Below are positions 11,055 to 23,729 of a stretch of 64,000 bases of DNA, piece after piece; within the stretch, counting starts at the first letter, position 1, and every line of letters starts with the position of its first letter. This stretch comes from Chiridota heheva (lineage: Eukaryota; Echinodermata; Holothuroidea; Apodida; Chiridotidae). Below the pieces are notes generated by a model. The model saw only the letters and a list, made by a program, of their open reading frames with translations. It was not told the DNA's origin and made no database searches. A program made the position numbers and the translations under genes. The stretch covers positions 25,001 to 89,000 of the forward strand of contig JAIGNY010001695.1 in NCBI GenBank assembly GCA_020152595.1. The letters are read 5' to 3'.

Positions 11055-11180
11055 ATTTGCCATCCTATAGTAACTAGCATTGAGGGATTAGTTCAGGGGT
11101 CAAGCAAATTCATCTTATATGATACAGGACTTCAAAACAAACAAAATGGTGAAGAAAGAATTCAAAAACCTTGTTCCATT
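11055..11180 (+). repeat. Dispersed repeat family A, copy 3 (partial)
   Basis: It contains 'gttcaggggtcaagcaaattcatcttatatgatacaggacttcaaaac' and 'aaaatggtgaagaaag', matching family A in the plus orientation. The sequence from 11,180 to 11,940 shows no recognisable gene; the 113-residue open frame at 11,549-11,890 matches nothing I know. Confidence 0.65.
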
Positions 11181-11939
11181 AAGCCTTAGATCCTGACGCA
11201 GTCAAAACGTGACTGCAATTTTTCAGAACTATCTTTTTTCAAAATTGATTTTCACAACTTTCCTTTCGTGTTCTATCACTACAAGTTTGGTACAATGAAT
11301 GCTAAGACAATACACTTTGCAATAAAAAAGTCAAAACAAAGAAAATATCGACATAAATATGCAAATTTTAGGCAAAATTAGGCAAATTTTTTCTCGTTAA
11401 TAATCAAAATGGAGGATTTCTTTACATTATTTGAGATTGTTTGTAGAATTTCCTTTCCATTGATACTAGTCGTTATTTTTTTATTCTGAAGGCAAAACAT
11501 GCAAAAACAACGAAAATAAACAAAAAATAATCACCGTGGTAATTACTTGTGAAAAACAAAGCTGAGCATCTAGGTCGGTATTCATATTTCAAAAATTCTC
11601 AATCAAAAATCCTCATCGAAAATGTTAAATTATTGAAAGAACTATTCCAGCTCTTTGAAATGATACCAGAATCACTGCTGTGGGCCTATTTGATGAGGCA
11701 AACTAATTCTTGGAAAGTGCATGTCCAATCGGTCCTGTCACGACCGCGTGAGGATTTAAGGGCTAAGGAGATATGCAAGTTTCGCATTTCTGTAGAACAA
11801 TTAACTGAATTCAGACTATACCGTGATGTCAAATTCTCAAATTTCTCCGTCTTTATACATTTTATTATATTGTCCCTGGGTTTGGCTTAGAAACCAATGA
11901 ATATATCAGGAAAATGGTTCAACAGAATCTAGTCAAGTA

Positions 11940-12200
11940 ATAATAAAATTACCACCTGAAGAAAGTTTGATGAATATATCAATTCAGATAGTGAGAAAAT
12001 AAAATATATTCTCTTAAAAATATTACATTAATAATTGCTGGGAAAGTGATGATGATAAGGGCAACAATCTTCTACAGTAGACTTTCCACACCAGTCATTT
12101 CTACACAAATAAGAAAATAACTTGACAGAATAAGGTATTGAAGTGGTTTCTCTGCTACTTTGTTTCTTTGACACCTCTCCTTTAATGTAAGATGAACTTA
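11940..12200 (-). repeat. Dispersed repeat family A, copy 4
   Basis: It holds 'accacctgaagaaagtttga' (also near 5,362), 'agtagactttccacaccagtcatttctacac' (also near 8,470) and 'tttgtttctttgacacctctcctttaatgtaagatga'. This is the reverse-complement orientation of family A. Confidence 0.65.
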
Positions 12201-13825
12201 AAGGGGTTGTAGGGAGATCGATTATGAATCCCCCCAAAAAAGGAGTAAAAAATTCAATATTTACACAAATTCTGTATCATTTTGAATTCAGAAATGGGGA
12301 ATAATCATAAATAGTATCCCAAATTAAATTTGTAAGGCCTTTGCTCCTTTTCATTAAGAATTTTTGGCCCTTAGACCCCTCCAACCCGACACCATCGATT
12401 TTCTCAAAATCTGGGGGAATCCACACCATTCAACCCAAGAGACTCTTCACAATTCATTGACTAGCAACCAGTTTTTGTTACACCATACACAACACAGAGG
12501 TAATCTATACCTTCTTAACTGACAGCATCTTCATAGTCTATTCACAGTTCACTTGTTAGCAACCAGCTACTCTTACACTGTATACAATAGGTCATTCATC
12601 TGGGGCTCAAGCCACCTAACTGCTGTTCAGTGAAGTGAATCAGATTAGTCCTTGGCTGAGCCTTAATATAAATATACATCATATGCTTGAGAGGACTTTG
12701 TGCAAAACCCATGAATGATTGATGGACCATTTCTTGAAAAGATGGTTATTTCCTCATGTATCTTGTTTTTGCAATTTTCTTAGTCTCCAAAATATAAAAC
12801 ACTTGCCACAATTGAGTTCTAAGCTGAATCAAAAGTATGGTACACTAAAATGCAGCTATAGTTATCTCCATCCGAGCCAGGGTTCGTGTTAACGACAAAT
12901 TTGTCGTATATCATGCTATGGCTGAAATTTCACGTTGCACCTTTTTCGTAAGATTTAAATACAGCATGTGAAATCTTACGCCAGAGTTTTTCATTAACTT
13001 AAATGAAAATCAAGAACAATACCTCTCTGATGCGATTTGAAAGTTTTATTTCACACAAAAATGATTTTGAATTACTCATAAATAAAAGGAAAATGACACA
13101 ACTACGAGACTAACGGCCGAATGATTCAACATGCCCGTAAAAGTACTGTATATAACCACATATAGGCTAGTACATAGTCCCTATACATGATGCACGTACA
13201 CTGTACATGTGTACATGAAAGTTTTGATATTGTTTTGAATGCAGGCTGTCAATTGTCACGATATTATTAGCTAGGATTCTACTTTCCTCCTGTATTGTGT
13301 TGATCATGTATCTGGAAGTGATCACAATCTGCAAGTCAACTTACTATACTGTAAAGAAGTAGGTGTGTTCGAGATCTCATTAGTATATTATCGTTGACAG
13401 TATGGGCTAAAGCAAGGGACAGGAATGGATGGCAATTGGTCAAAGCTCACTAAAACCTCATAAACGTTTGGATATGACAAACAAAAGTATTTTTCTATTT
13501 TATTTCAGATTGTTAACCCAAATTTCATGATTCAACAATCAACATTATACAAGGATTGGGTAAGAACTTTTTCTTAATATTTTTATGATAATAATAGTCC
13601 AATTTGTTAATGTTTTTGGTATTTTAAGCGCAATTTTCATTCACTTTAGCAAGGCAGGCCTAAACAAGTGTGTGTGTTAACAATACTGGCAAGCTTTGCT
13701 AGTGTGCAGTGCCCTGTACATTACGCAGTGCCCTGTACATACGACGGCAAATTGACAAAATACACTAAAAATCAAGGGCTTGTCGTAACCAAATATGCCA
13801 GACAATAAATTCTAACACAACCTCT
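12200..13825. other. Intronic AT-rich stretch without recognisable gene
   Basis: This is intron sequence of the TNFR-like gene. I see no supported exon on either strand. A 20-bp block containing GCAGTGCCCTGTACAT is duplicated near 13,707 and 13,727. Confidence 0.5.
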
Positions 13826-14085
13826 GATCCGAGCCATTAGGCTCATAGGGCCGATGCTTATCCTTGGTTTTTAAGGTGCAAGCGGATGAGAGTACATGAC
13901 TCCCCCTGGACAGGACGCCAGTCCATCACAGATTAACTCCCCAGCAGTGCTGGTATTTACTTTACAGTTGAGTGGACTGAAGCAAGTAAAGTGTCTTGCC
14001 CATGGACACAATGCAGCACTCACGACAAGAATGGAACCCGGTACCTTTCGATTATGAGCGTGACTCCTTAACCACTGCACTTCTA
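13826..14085 (-). mobile_element. SINE family 1, minus-strand copy
   Basis: It shows the tail (atccgagccattaggctcatagggcc, then gatgcttatcc) first and the tRNA-like head (gtacctttcgattatgagcg, then gactccttaaccactgca) last, so it is inverted relative to the 9,628 copy. The central 'ctccccagcagtgctggta' block is conserved. Confidence 0.88.
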
Positions 14086-14248
14086 GAAGCAGCTATAGAA
14101 TCAAAAATTAGAAAAAGTGGAGAATTTTCTTTGTCCTATAAAGTATGCTACTGAACTTAGTCTTACACCTCTTTCACCTAATGATCTCAACTTGATATTG
14201 TATACACTATATGCAAATTTCTTACAAAAATGTAAAATTCATACTTAC

Positions 14249-14368
14249 TTTTTTTTAAGTAAATTCCTACACAAATTAAAAGTATGACAGAAGCTATCAC
14301 CTCCAACAATATAAGCGTCACTTCAGAGATGATGACTTTATAACTTCCTGCTGGCGGAGCCCTAGTAA
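14249..14368 (-). CDS. TNFR-like gene, transmembrane exon 6
   Basis: This 120-nt minus-strand exon lies between a tttatag acceptor and an AAA|GTAAGT donor, phase 1 at both ends. It encodes a short extracellular linker (VTRAPPAGSYKVIISE), a hydrophobic helix (VTLILLEVIASVILLICVGI) and a YLKK stop-transfer sequence. The phase matches the stalk exon at 17,303-17,383 exactly. A single-pass helix after a Ser/Thr-rich stalk is the standard type I layout of TNF-receptor superfamily members. Confidence in a coding exon is high. Its assignment to this gene rests on phase, strand and order. Confidence 0.82.
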
Positions 14369-14605
14369 CTATAAAGGGGGAAAAAGAATTACATATTTTG
14401 TTTCCATCTATTTCTGTGAAGTGCTTCTTGTTCAAGCAGCTATTTCAATCCTGTTTAAGGTGTGTAGACAGGTAGCAATATGAACTTCACTGATATAGAA
14501 TTTATATAAAGACTGTGCAAACAGCAAAAAGTCCATCACAATTGGTTTAAATTGGACCATTTTGAAACATAGCTTAGCTAATAAGCATAAGTTGCACAAT
14601 AATTT

Positions 14606-14712
14606 ATGACCAATTTGGGACAATTAGAAAATTGTCAAATTGGGACAATTAAAAAATTGTCAAATTGGGACAATCAGAAAATTGTCAAATTGAGACAATG
14701 AGAAAATTGCTC
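14606..14712. repeat. ~25-bp tandem repeat with internal inverted symmetry
   Basis: About four copies of a unit near GGGACAATTAGAAAATTGTC occur. The 'acaatt' and 'aattgt' halves of each unit are inverted, so every unit can form a small hairpin. Confidence 0.8.
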
Positions 14713-14956
14713 ATGTTAACTTATTTTTTTTTGGACCTTTCCCAAAATATTTTGAATGGGAAAAGTTGGTTACAATAAACAGAAAATTGGATATTATTGT
14801 AACCTAGACCCAGATTTAGCAGCATAATGCAATGTCAGAACATTTGATATTTGGGACAGAAAAAATTACATTAAAAGAATTTGAGCTGTATTCCTATTTA
14901 TACATCCTCACTTTCCACATGCTGAAACTTTTACAAACTTTGATTTGTGCTATAAG

Positions 14957-15565
14957 GGTGTTTCAGCTGACATCGGAAGGTTAAGTGACTTTGTTTACAT
15001 CGCCATTTTGTTGGGAAATACCACTGTCGTCTGCTGTACACTTAATTAGACTTACATACGCTTGCATGTTGTTATATAAGATTATCTTTGTAAGATAATT
15101 AAGCCGGAATCTTGCTGTGCCGTTGATTGCACTAATAGATGTGTGCGGGGGAGTAAAAAGACATTTTCTCGATTTCCATCTGATCTTGATTGATGTACGA
15201 AGAAGGTTTCTGCTGTATGATGCAAGGGCTTTAACCTACGGTTCACACTAGGATTTGCGACGAACACTTTATATCAGGTATGTGGGCTTTGTCTGAGTAT
15301 AACGATTAATCAGTTGGCGTTAACGTTATTGTATATCCAGTGAAAATATAAAACTTAAGGAAAATATGAAGTAAAATCGGAAGCGAACAAAAAATTGCAA
15401 TTAGTAAAAATTGCCGAAGTGGTACTGGTATGTTTGCATGTAGTATGTTTGTTGTACGTGTGATGTGACTGAGCTGTGTGAAGACTCGTAAAATGCAACG
15501 ACGCTGCCCTGCAAAATGGAGTCCAGTTGAGTTAGAGTCACGTGATGAAATTTCTCTACTGTGAC
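14957..15565 (+). mobile_element. THAP-carrying repeat unit, copy 1 (decayed)
   Basis: This unit of about 600 bp begins at 'agggtgtttcagctgacatc' and ends near 'gatgaaatttctcta'. It is a diverged inverted copy of 31,148-31,744. Near 15,104 it encodes KPESCCAVDCTNRCVRGSKK followed by TFSRFPSD. This is the start of a THAP zinc finger: the C-x4-C pair followed by a basic stretch and the RFP motif. In-frame stops after SDLD and after KKVSAV show decay, and the C-terminal C-x2-H pair is lost (FATNTL). A GTATGT donor-like site follows the finger. It is a transposon-derived or retro-amplified fragment and is unlikely to be an active gene. Confidence 0.7.
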
Positions 15566-16784
15566 CGTTTAAAGAGTTTTACTCAGAATTTAATGCCCTT
15601 TCGTCAGGGTAAATATCGCTACCTGTTTCAAGTTTCTTAAAAATCCAGTATAGATATATACAAAAATATATCTATAAATAGGACAAAAGGTAAAAATATA
15701 TGAATGATACATAAAAATGAGAAAACATTAAAAAAATTTATCTAAAAATACATAAAAAATTATAACATATACCGATAAAGAAAATGTGTCAATCTAGAAT
15801 AAGCTTCGTAAAAGCATTCCCTGGCCCAGAGTCATAGGAGACCCAGTCATAAGGGTCTGTAAAATTTAGAAAAGGAATGTGCTTTCAATTTAGAGTAAGC
15901 TTTGTAAACGCATTCCCTGGAATAAAATGAGCCGCTCTAATATACACAAAGTAATTCTTGTAACGCACATTTCAAAACTTGGGTGTTATCGCCTTCTTTC
16001 TTAGATTATAATTGGCCTTTTGACGAAGTGACATCAGATCACAGTACAGAGGGTGCTGTTACCCTTTTCAATGATATGGGCAAGTCTTTCATATTTCTTT
16101 TTTGCTGAATTGTTTACTTGATTTATGAGAATATTACAATCGAGTCTAAAAATTATTTGCACAATGTTCATATGCAGTACCATAAGACGACCCTGTAAAA
16201 CACCTCCAGTTATGGACTTCATGCATTCCTTTCATTGAAATGTTGCTGGAATTTTCAATATCACTGTTCACAGCAAATGCCACCTTTTTTCTTCTTGAAT
16301 TTTACCTGGCTTTCCACATATTTCAAAAATAATAAGTATCCAGTCATTAGAATAATTTAGATAATAATGACAATATTTCAATGGATATTAAGTTTGCTTT
16401 TTTCTTGCAAATGTACATTTTGCCAAATGTATTTTAAATTTAAAATACATAACCCTGTGTAAGACTTGAGCAAATTACGATAGCAAAGGATCATGGGACT
16501 TAACCAAAAAATGGTGTTCTCCGTTCCAAAAAAAGTTAAGAAAATTATTCATCCAACTTGATATAAGCAGATAAATTAGGCTTATATATTAGGTTTAATT
16601 AGGCTTATAATCAATTAGGCTTATAAATACATGTTATACTAAATTTAACCTGATGTTGCTTTCTATGCTCTTTCACAATAAACGTGGCTTACACAAGGCC
16701 AGAAGTGGAAGGAATTGGATATAATTTTATGGGTGTAGCCAGTACCGCCAAGAGAGGGGATAGTCAAAGGCATTGCACTTCGGG
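15566..16784. other. Intronic AT-rich stretch
   Basis: No exon is supported. A block with 'cattccctgg' and 'gtaaaatttagaaaaggaatgtgctttt' near 15,835-15,920 occurs again near 17,000-17,050, so part is repetitive. Small 'aattaggcttata' repeats lie near 16,578-16,640. Confidence 0.5.
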
Positions 16785-17010
16785 CCCAGAGTACTAGGGG
16801 GCCCAGGGTACTAGGTCACCCAAGGTCCTAGGGGGCCAGTGTTCTAAGGGGCCCAGGGGCCTTGGGGGATCAGGTTCCTAGGATTCCCAGGGTGCTAGGA
16901 TCCCCAGGGTGTTAGGGGCTCAGGGTCCTAGGGGGCCGAAGGTCCTAAGGGGCCAGGGCCATAAAGGGTCAGGGTCATTGGTGACCCAGGGTCCTAGGGA
17001 ACCCAGTCGT
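16785..17010. repeat. Degenerate ~20-bp GGGTCCTAGG minisatellite
   Basis: About ten imperfect copies of a unit near CCCAGGGTCCTAGGGGGC occur. Many contain the palindromes CCTAGG or GGGCCC. It is GC-rich against AT-rich surroundings. Confidence 0.8.
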
Positions 17011-17302
17011 AAGGGCCCGTAAAATTTAGAAAAGGAATGTGCTTTTAAAAAAGGAGACCCTAAAAATTAGTGAGAACCTATACTTGACAATGGCGAAAAC
17101 GGCATAAAAAATGAACACAAATATAAATTGTTTTGCTCTTCGGAATTTCCTGATATGGGCCCTGGATTTTCAGTTTGCCTCCCGGACCCCGCGATCCTCT
17201 TGGCAGCCCTGGGATATAGCATACCCGATCTGCTCATATTGAATATTGATATGCCATTTTTTTAATAAGATCTGTATGTGTAATGAACAACTTTAAACTT
17301 AC

Positions 17303-17383
17303 CATTGTTATTCTGCCTGGTTGTTTTACTGTCATGTGTAATGTGTGTAATGTCTTCAGGCTCTGATGTAGTTAGATCACTCT
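17303..17383 (-). CDS. TNFR-like gene, Ser/Thr-rich stalk exon 5
   Basis: This 81-nt minus-strand exon lies between a 'ccaattcag' acceptor and an AATG|GTAAGT donor, phase 1 at both ends. It encodes ESDLTTSEPEDITHITHDSK followed by TTRQNNNG. The peptide is rich in Thr, Ser, Asp and Glu, has no cysteine, and would form an extended, possibly O-glycosylated stalk between the cysteine-rich domain and the membrane. The phase agrees with both neighbours (22,945-23,011 and 14,249-14,368). The peptide itself is not family-specific, so the call rests on splice sites, phase and position. Confidence 0.72.
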
Positions 17384-17589
17384 CTGAATTGGACGAAAGA
17401 AAGGAAGAATAACTTATAATTATTAGCTCTGAAAACAAGGTGATAGTGGCAGAAAAGTGTAAGGGGGCAATTGATACGAAAATTTGTTCCTACTTTTTCA
17501 GCCATTCAAGAGACCATACAGTACTTTAACTCTCTCCAACCATTTGCAGTCCTAAAGGGACTTCAAATGAAAACTATTCCAGATCTCAA

Positions 17590-17770
17590 ATTATTCCTCG
17601 CTCATAATTTTGAGTTATAGCTCTGTCTGAAATCTTTTGCTCCCAGTAGCTGAACAATGCATGTGATCGGACGGACAATGGATGTGGAAGAAAGGACGAA
17701 CAAACAGACATACAGTAAAGATGCTGTATCCGGTCTTCCTTCACCAATTTCTTTGGGGGATAATAAAAAA
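17590..17770 (+). repeat. Dispersed repeat family C, copy 1
   Basis: It shares 'agtagctgaacaatgc', then a 'gtcggacgga.aat.gatgtgga' block, and 'aaagatg.tgtatcc..tcttc.tcacca' with 30,135-30,275 in the same orientation. Identity is about 75-80% by eye. Confidence 0.65.
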
Positions 17771-17779
17771 ACATTTTTT

Positions 17780-20170
17780 TTTTTCATCACCAATTTGTTT
17801 ATTCTACTTTCCACTATTTTCTAACTTGGTTTGAAAAAACATGGGAATATTCCTTCACGAAACAGAAATCACAATACACAGTAAAATCAATGATTTCATT
17901 TGAAAATTGAAAGACAGCTAACTCTTGAAAAAGGTTTTGCAAAAGTGAGTTAATTCACTCCACCCCATAAAATTGTGGTAATTCATAGCTCTCCTGATCT
18001 TAAAATCTACAGAATAATGGCAAGGCCAGAGTGGCCAATCTCCTCAAATGGCAATGACTGTAATAACCTTGGTTGTCCGAATGGTATTTTTTTAAATAAG
18101 TACACTTCAAAACGTTAATTGGTTGGTAATTAATCGGGCGTCACATGACCAAAAATGGGACAAAATGGCTGCCAATATAGGTAAAGTCTCAAAAGAGAAG
18201 GGAAAAAGGGAATAGGTTGAGGTCCATTGCATCTTAAGCAGCTTTGTTGTGCACAAACATTTCCAGGGAGACCTTTGTATTGATCCAGTGTAATCGATAC
18301 TGTACTTACAATTACTTGGTTGTCCCACAAACTGGCCATGAATGGCCGGGAAGACAGAATTAGAATCAGAGAAAGTGGCAATTAAAGTAGTTACAGAATG
18401 AACAATCTATGAAATTAACACTGAGAATGATGGCTTACTTTGAATAGAGAAAACGGATTTCTGGAATATTACACATTATGCAATTAATGTATAATAGATG
18501 TTATGCAGAAAATAACTTCAATACCACAATGTACATAAACTTGTACAAATGCTCAGAACTGTATTCCTTATATGAACTATGTATAGTACACCTAATATAC
18601 CATTTTAGGGCATGCCCTAATGACAATATGCCAGTTCTTGACAAGGACTTGGTTCTTTTTTGGTCCACAATATCATAATTTTCCCTGCATGCATATGACA
18701 AAATAAGCAAGTAACACACATCTGCTCTACAATGTCAAGAATATCCAAGGCAAGTATCCATGGTAATAAAACCCAAACAAGAACCATGTGGATTACAATG
18801 TCATTCATTAATAATAATATACATGTACCTACTGTACATGGGTCTTCAGGGAATGTATGACCATTTTTGACATGGATTTAACTACTCTTCGCCCATAATG
18901 TCAATGTTGCAAACAATTTTATGATTTTGTTTCCGATTTTGTTTCCTTTTATGTGCTATTTTATGCTCTTTGTCAATTTTAATCAGAATTGTATTAATTT
19001 TATGCCGGTCCGGGATGCCTGATGAAAAGATTGTTGATTTTCAAAATGTAAAAAAAAAAAAATACTAATTCATAAATATGAGTAGTTAAAGTATTAGTTC
19101 ACTGATTATATGAAAGAAATGAGGATGTGACATAACTAGTCTCGATTTCAGACAAATTAAGACAACTGAGACAAATCTTCAAACCTGACATCAGTTGTTG
19201 TGCTCCTTAAAATTTCAAACAGTCAGACCCGACCTGATAAATAAGTAGGTCGGTCAGAATTTTCCTCTTAATTTTCTTTATTATAAAAACCACAAGTAAT
19301 TAAAATCAAATTCCCTCATCAATGGCCCCATTGTATTCGTTCTCCTGGTTAAGCAGTTAATTTAAGTAAGATAAGTGGTCTCATTATTTGCTACAGTAAG
19401 TTTGTGGTCATAATTTACTGGAACAAATTTTTAGGGAAAAGAACAAGTCATGAATAGGATTTTTGCATGCTTTCATCACCACTGATTTATTTCACTCTCA
19501 TATATGGACTTGTCAAACGAATGAACGTCACGCAATTGAAAGCTCTTGAACCAATGTGTTTCCACCAATCACAACATATTCTGACCAAAATAATTTGTCT
19601 TTATTTTAAGATACAAACTGACCATTGAAGCAAAATTTGTAAGGTATGTCCATATCATGCACGAACTACACCTCAAATGAGGTCAACTTCATTGAGGTCA
19701 ACTCTTAGTTATCTAATAAAGCTTGTAATATTTGCTGCAACATGCAGGCACATAGCCAAGGGGGGAGCCATGGAATCCCCTCTTTGCTGAATGTCAATTT
19801 TTTGGGAGACGTTTTTTTTAATTATTGTAATGGTTATGCTTCTAAGTTTTTCCTCTTTATATATAGTTCACTCAGGTGGAAATTATTTTTCATAGACGTC
19901 GGCTCCTCCCCTTCAAAATTTCTAGCTACGTGCCTAATGACATGTCATCTTGAAGGTCAAGAAATTTCTGTCCATTAATAAAAAGAATCTTTCAATTAAA
20001 CTGAAAGTGACCAAATAGAATCTTCACAAAATCACAGAAGCACCTCATTATGTAAGTTTTCAATTGTACACATCCACTTCAAGTGATATATCATATATGC
20101 CTTTTCCAAAACTTAAGAAACAAGAAATGTATGCTCTTGGTTGAGCAGCCCTTAATCAGTCCAGTAATTA
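17780..20170. other. Intronic stretch without supported exon
   Basis: This is an intron of the TNFR-like gene between the stalk exon and the last cysteine-rich exon. The minus-strand open frames near 18,107-18,381 and 18,501-18,808 look plausible in length but match no family and lack good flanking splice sites. No SINE copy was seen here. Confidence 0.45.
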
Positions 20171-20480
20171 TCAAAGATGATTAAAATATAAGATCAGTTG
20201 TCAAGTATGGTTATCTTATGAAAAAGGACTTGCAACAAACAAAATGGTAAAGAAAACATGCACTTTTTTCATAATGAAGAAAATAATAGTTTACAGGAGA
20301 ATCAGTGGTCAATTGTGTATATTTTACATGAGATAGGTCAACGAAAGGACAAAATGTTATCAAAGTGTTCAAAAACTGTTTCGTTAAGAGGTAATCAAAT
20401 CTTTCAAACAATTTTTTGTTTAGAGATATTAAAATTTTAATCAGATATGTGTAGAAAAGTAGTTGTGACATCACAAAGGT
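20170..20480 (+). repeat. Dispersed repeat family A, copy 5
   Basis: It contains 'tcttatgaaaaaggacttgcaacaaacaaaatggtaaagaaa', then 'atctttcaaacaattttttg', 'gagatattaa' and 'gtgacatcaca', in the family A order. Confidence 0.65.
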
Positions 20481-20574
20481 GATTTGCAACAATATGTGAG
20501 GACATAACTATAATTTAGAGAATTTCATGAACTATTGAATAACCACCATCTATAGAAATCTTGTGGAAAGCCAA

Positions 20575-20868
20575 GCTAAATCCACCCAAGCCATTAGGCT
20601 CATGGGAGGTGCTTATCCCTGCTTTCCATGGCACAAGTGGATGAGAGTACACGACTCCTCCTGGACCAGATCCGACACGCTGCAATATCAGGCAAGTTAA
20701 CTCCCCAGTAATGCTGGTACTCATTTTACAACTAAATGGGCTGAAGCACGTTGAGCTAAGTGCCTTGCTCAAGGACATAATGCAGGCGGGAATCGCGGCG
20801 GAAATCAAACCCAGTACCTTTCGCATACGAGCATGACCCTTAACCATTGAGCCACCACACCTCTTAAC
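20575..20868 (-). mobile_element. SINE family 1, minus-strand copy
   Basis: Tail first (aaatccacccaagccattaggctcatggg), then 'ctccccagtaatgctggtactcatttta', then 'cccagtacctttcgcatacgagcatgacccttaaccattgagccaccac', which is the inverted tRNA-like head. The B box is partly preserved. Confidence 0.88.
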
Positions 20869-22084
20869 TTCAGAGAAAAAGTATAAATTATTGGCATTAT
20901 AATGGAACAAAATTTGTTCAGAAAGTAAATGTGTGACGGCACTCTTTGCAGTAGTATTCACACTAGTGTTTAAATTTGGGGGATTTTCCCCCACCCCCCA
21001 TTTGTAACTTTTTTGGGGGTTTTAAAAAAGGGGGGAGATTTCTTTTAGCAGAAAAAAAAGCAAACAATATTTTTTTAAATGCCAAAACTACCAAAAAGGG
21101 GCCAATTTGGGTATTTTCCGGCCTAATTTGGTATTGTCCAGCCAATTTGGGCATTTTTCTGGCAAACTTTTTAAGGTGAACATTGCTACAGCAAACTTTC
21201 TACACAAGCTAATTTAATCAACTTGTGACAGATTTGAAATTTGATGTCTTCTGAATGCAACAAAACACCTGGGAAGTTTCTTGGTAAGTCTGCTTGAATT
21301 TTTGACCTCTATCATACAAGGCAGCTGTGCAGAGAATGGAGTGATGATTAGTGGCTTGGCAAAAATGTCACGACAAAAAATTTATAATTTGTGTCACATA
21401 AATGTCTCAAATGTCACATAATTTTTGGCACCTTTTGCACAGAATGTCACATCAATTCCTTTGTCACATTTGATTGGCATAGATTCACATATCATGACCG
21501 GTGATACTCATATAGAAAAGATCATTTGGTTCTGTTTCATGAAAAATAGAATCCACCACTAAAATGCACCATTAAATTACAGTCTCTCTGTAAATCTAAA
21601 GAATACTGCATGGTCATAAAAGACATAGCCTAGTGCCAACGAATGTGATTGAAGGGGTAAAACATGTCACAAAATGTCAGACAATTCTTAATACATTGTT
21701 TATGTTCATTTTGTCTCAAAATACCACAGAATATCACAGATATTACGAAAATTAAATTTTGTCACAAAATGTCACGGACTCTCCATTGTATGCATGTGTG
21801 ACCACTGAACTAAACTGAAACATCTATGGATAGGTAGCAACAACTAAAGCTGAATTGAAAAAAAAAAGACACAAAATAGCACACACACAAAAATTGGCCG
21901 AAAGAGGCACTGAAAAAAAAAGGGCCAAATGTGGCTGGAAAAGGCCATATTTGGCTTTTTTTTCTTTCTTCTGCCAATGTTTATTTCTCTCGGAAATTTC
22001 CCCCTCTCAATTATTTTTGATGGGGAATTTGATAAAATATGTGGGAATCCCGCAGCTTAATGTGAACCCTGCTATAAACTATGA
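20869..22084. other. Intronic stretch with mononucleotide-rich blocks
   Basis: Two purine- or pyrimidine-rich blocks near 20,965-21,180 and 21,850-22,020 contain a repeated 'aaaaggg(g)ccaaattggg'-like theme and 'ttccccc..ccc' runs. Between 21,350 and 21,790 the phrase 'aaatgtcaca' occurs many times, suggesting a decayed short tandem repeat. No exon is supported. Confidence 0.5.
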
Positions 22085-22500
22085 ACAAACAGCAAGTTCA
22101 TCAAAATCAGTTCAAACATATATTATATTTCACAAATATATCATTATGCCCAATCCTCACTACAAATTTTCAGTCTTTTTACCCGCAAGAACCTTCATTT
22201 CGGCGGGTATGACTTTTAGACTGCTAGAAGCAATTAAGAAACCAAACACAGATAGTTCAGTGATTTAACGCATCAGTAATTACACTCCCAATCATCTATA
22301 TGCCCCAATGGAAGTTATTGTGAAGGGCCAGGTCTTATGGAATTGGTTACTGCAGGGCCAAGTCATGTGTGTAATGTGGGGCTGAGGATTCATTTGGACT
22401 TTTAAAAGGATGTTTTCATCAGTGAGTTATAAACAATCTGGTAAGTTTGGATGCATTGGACTGAAAATTCAGAGCCGGAGTTATTCATCATGTTGTCCAC
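22085..22500 (+). repeat. Dispersed repeat family D, uninterrupted copy
   Basis: It contains 'ttttagactgctagaagcaattaagaaacc', 'actgcagggccaagtcatgtgtgtaatgtgg' and 'atgttttcatcagtgagttataaacaatctgg', ending in 'gagttattcatcatg'. The same blocks occur in order at 25,630-25,860 (partial) and at 30,835-31,790, where they are split by the THAP-carrying unit. This copy therefore represents the empty site. Confidence 0.8.
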
Positions 22501-22534
22501 AACAGATCGAAAAACTCCATGACTCGATACCCCA

Positions 22535-22672
22535 CAGACAACACGAGGGCAAAGGTCACTTGAATATTCATATTACCCAGAAAATTGCTATACCGTTGCG
22601 TGCTAGATAAGCATTTGATTTTGTAAAAATATGTCATCACTTTTCGGTCTAGTTCTCCTTTAAATTCTGACA
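22535..22672 (+). repeat. Dispersed repeat family E, copy 1
   Basis: It shares a ~130-bp block with 50,065-50,200 at high identity, including AAATTGCTATACCGTTGCGT and 'cacttttcggtct'. The two are in direct orientation. Confidence 0.8.
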
Positions 22673-22944
22673 AAGGAAAGTATTCTTCTGTCCCAGCATA
22701 TTAACCTCAAGACTTAGAATGGATGAAATTCTTTGGATGAAATTTTTTGGCCCTACAAACCACTTGAATTGTCTTGACCCTAAGCTGAACTAAGGAAGAA
22801 ATCATGAGAATTTAGGCTACAGTGCCTATCAGCCATCCTTCCATGTTTGTCTTCATTAGTTTCATAATCAAGGAGCAAAAGATGACCTTCAACATGACCT
22901 GAAGTGACCTACTCAGGCATGATGTCAGTAAATGATATATCTAC

Positions 22945-23011
22945 CTGTAGACAGAGTAGTTGTAATGGACGTCTCACACAATGTGTCCTGGTATCCATTG
23001 CAGTTCCGTAT
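22945..23011 (-). CDS. TNFR-like gene, exon 4, end of cysteine-rich domain
   Basis: This 67-nt minus-strand exon follows a strong ttctctttgcag acceptor and ends at ACAG|GTAGAT, entering in phase 0 and leaving in phase 1. It encodes IRNCNGYQDTLCETSITTTL and continues STG. Joined to the 24,984-25,077 exon it completes the pattern C-x2-C-x2-C, then C-x5-D-x2-C, that closes a TNFR cysteine-rich domain. The Thr/Ser-rich end begins the stalk. This junction is the strongest argument that the exons belong to one TNFR-family gene. Confidence 0.88.
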
Positions 23012-23216
23012 CTGCAAAGAGAAGACCACAAAATTCATCTGACTGATTTCACCATCTTTTCTATGTTGCATTCAAATTGTTTCTACAGGGGTTTAAACCA
23101 TTTTCATTTGCGTTTGTATTTCTCTACCAAACCTGGATTAAATCCATGGTTCTGGCAGCTAAAACTGCAGAAAAATGGAAAATCACACGAAGAAAATGTT
23201 TTTTTCATAGATAAAA

Positions 23217-23729
<513 letters not shown>

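Noticed and set aside
18107..18381. Minus-strand exon inside the TNFR-like gene
   Set aside because: It is open but without convincing splice sites. The phase between neighbouring exons (1 to 1) is already satisfied without it, and the peptide has no CRD or stalk character.
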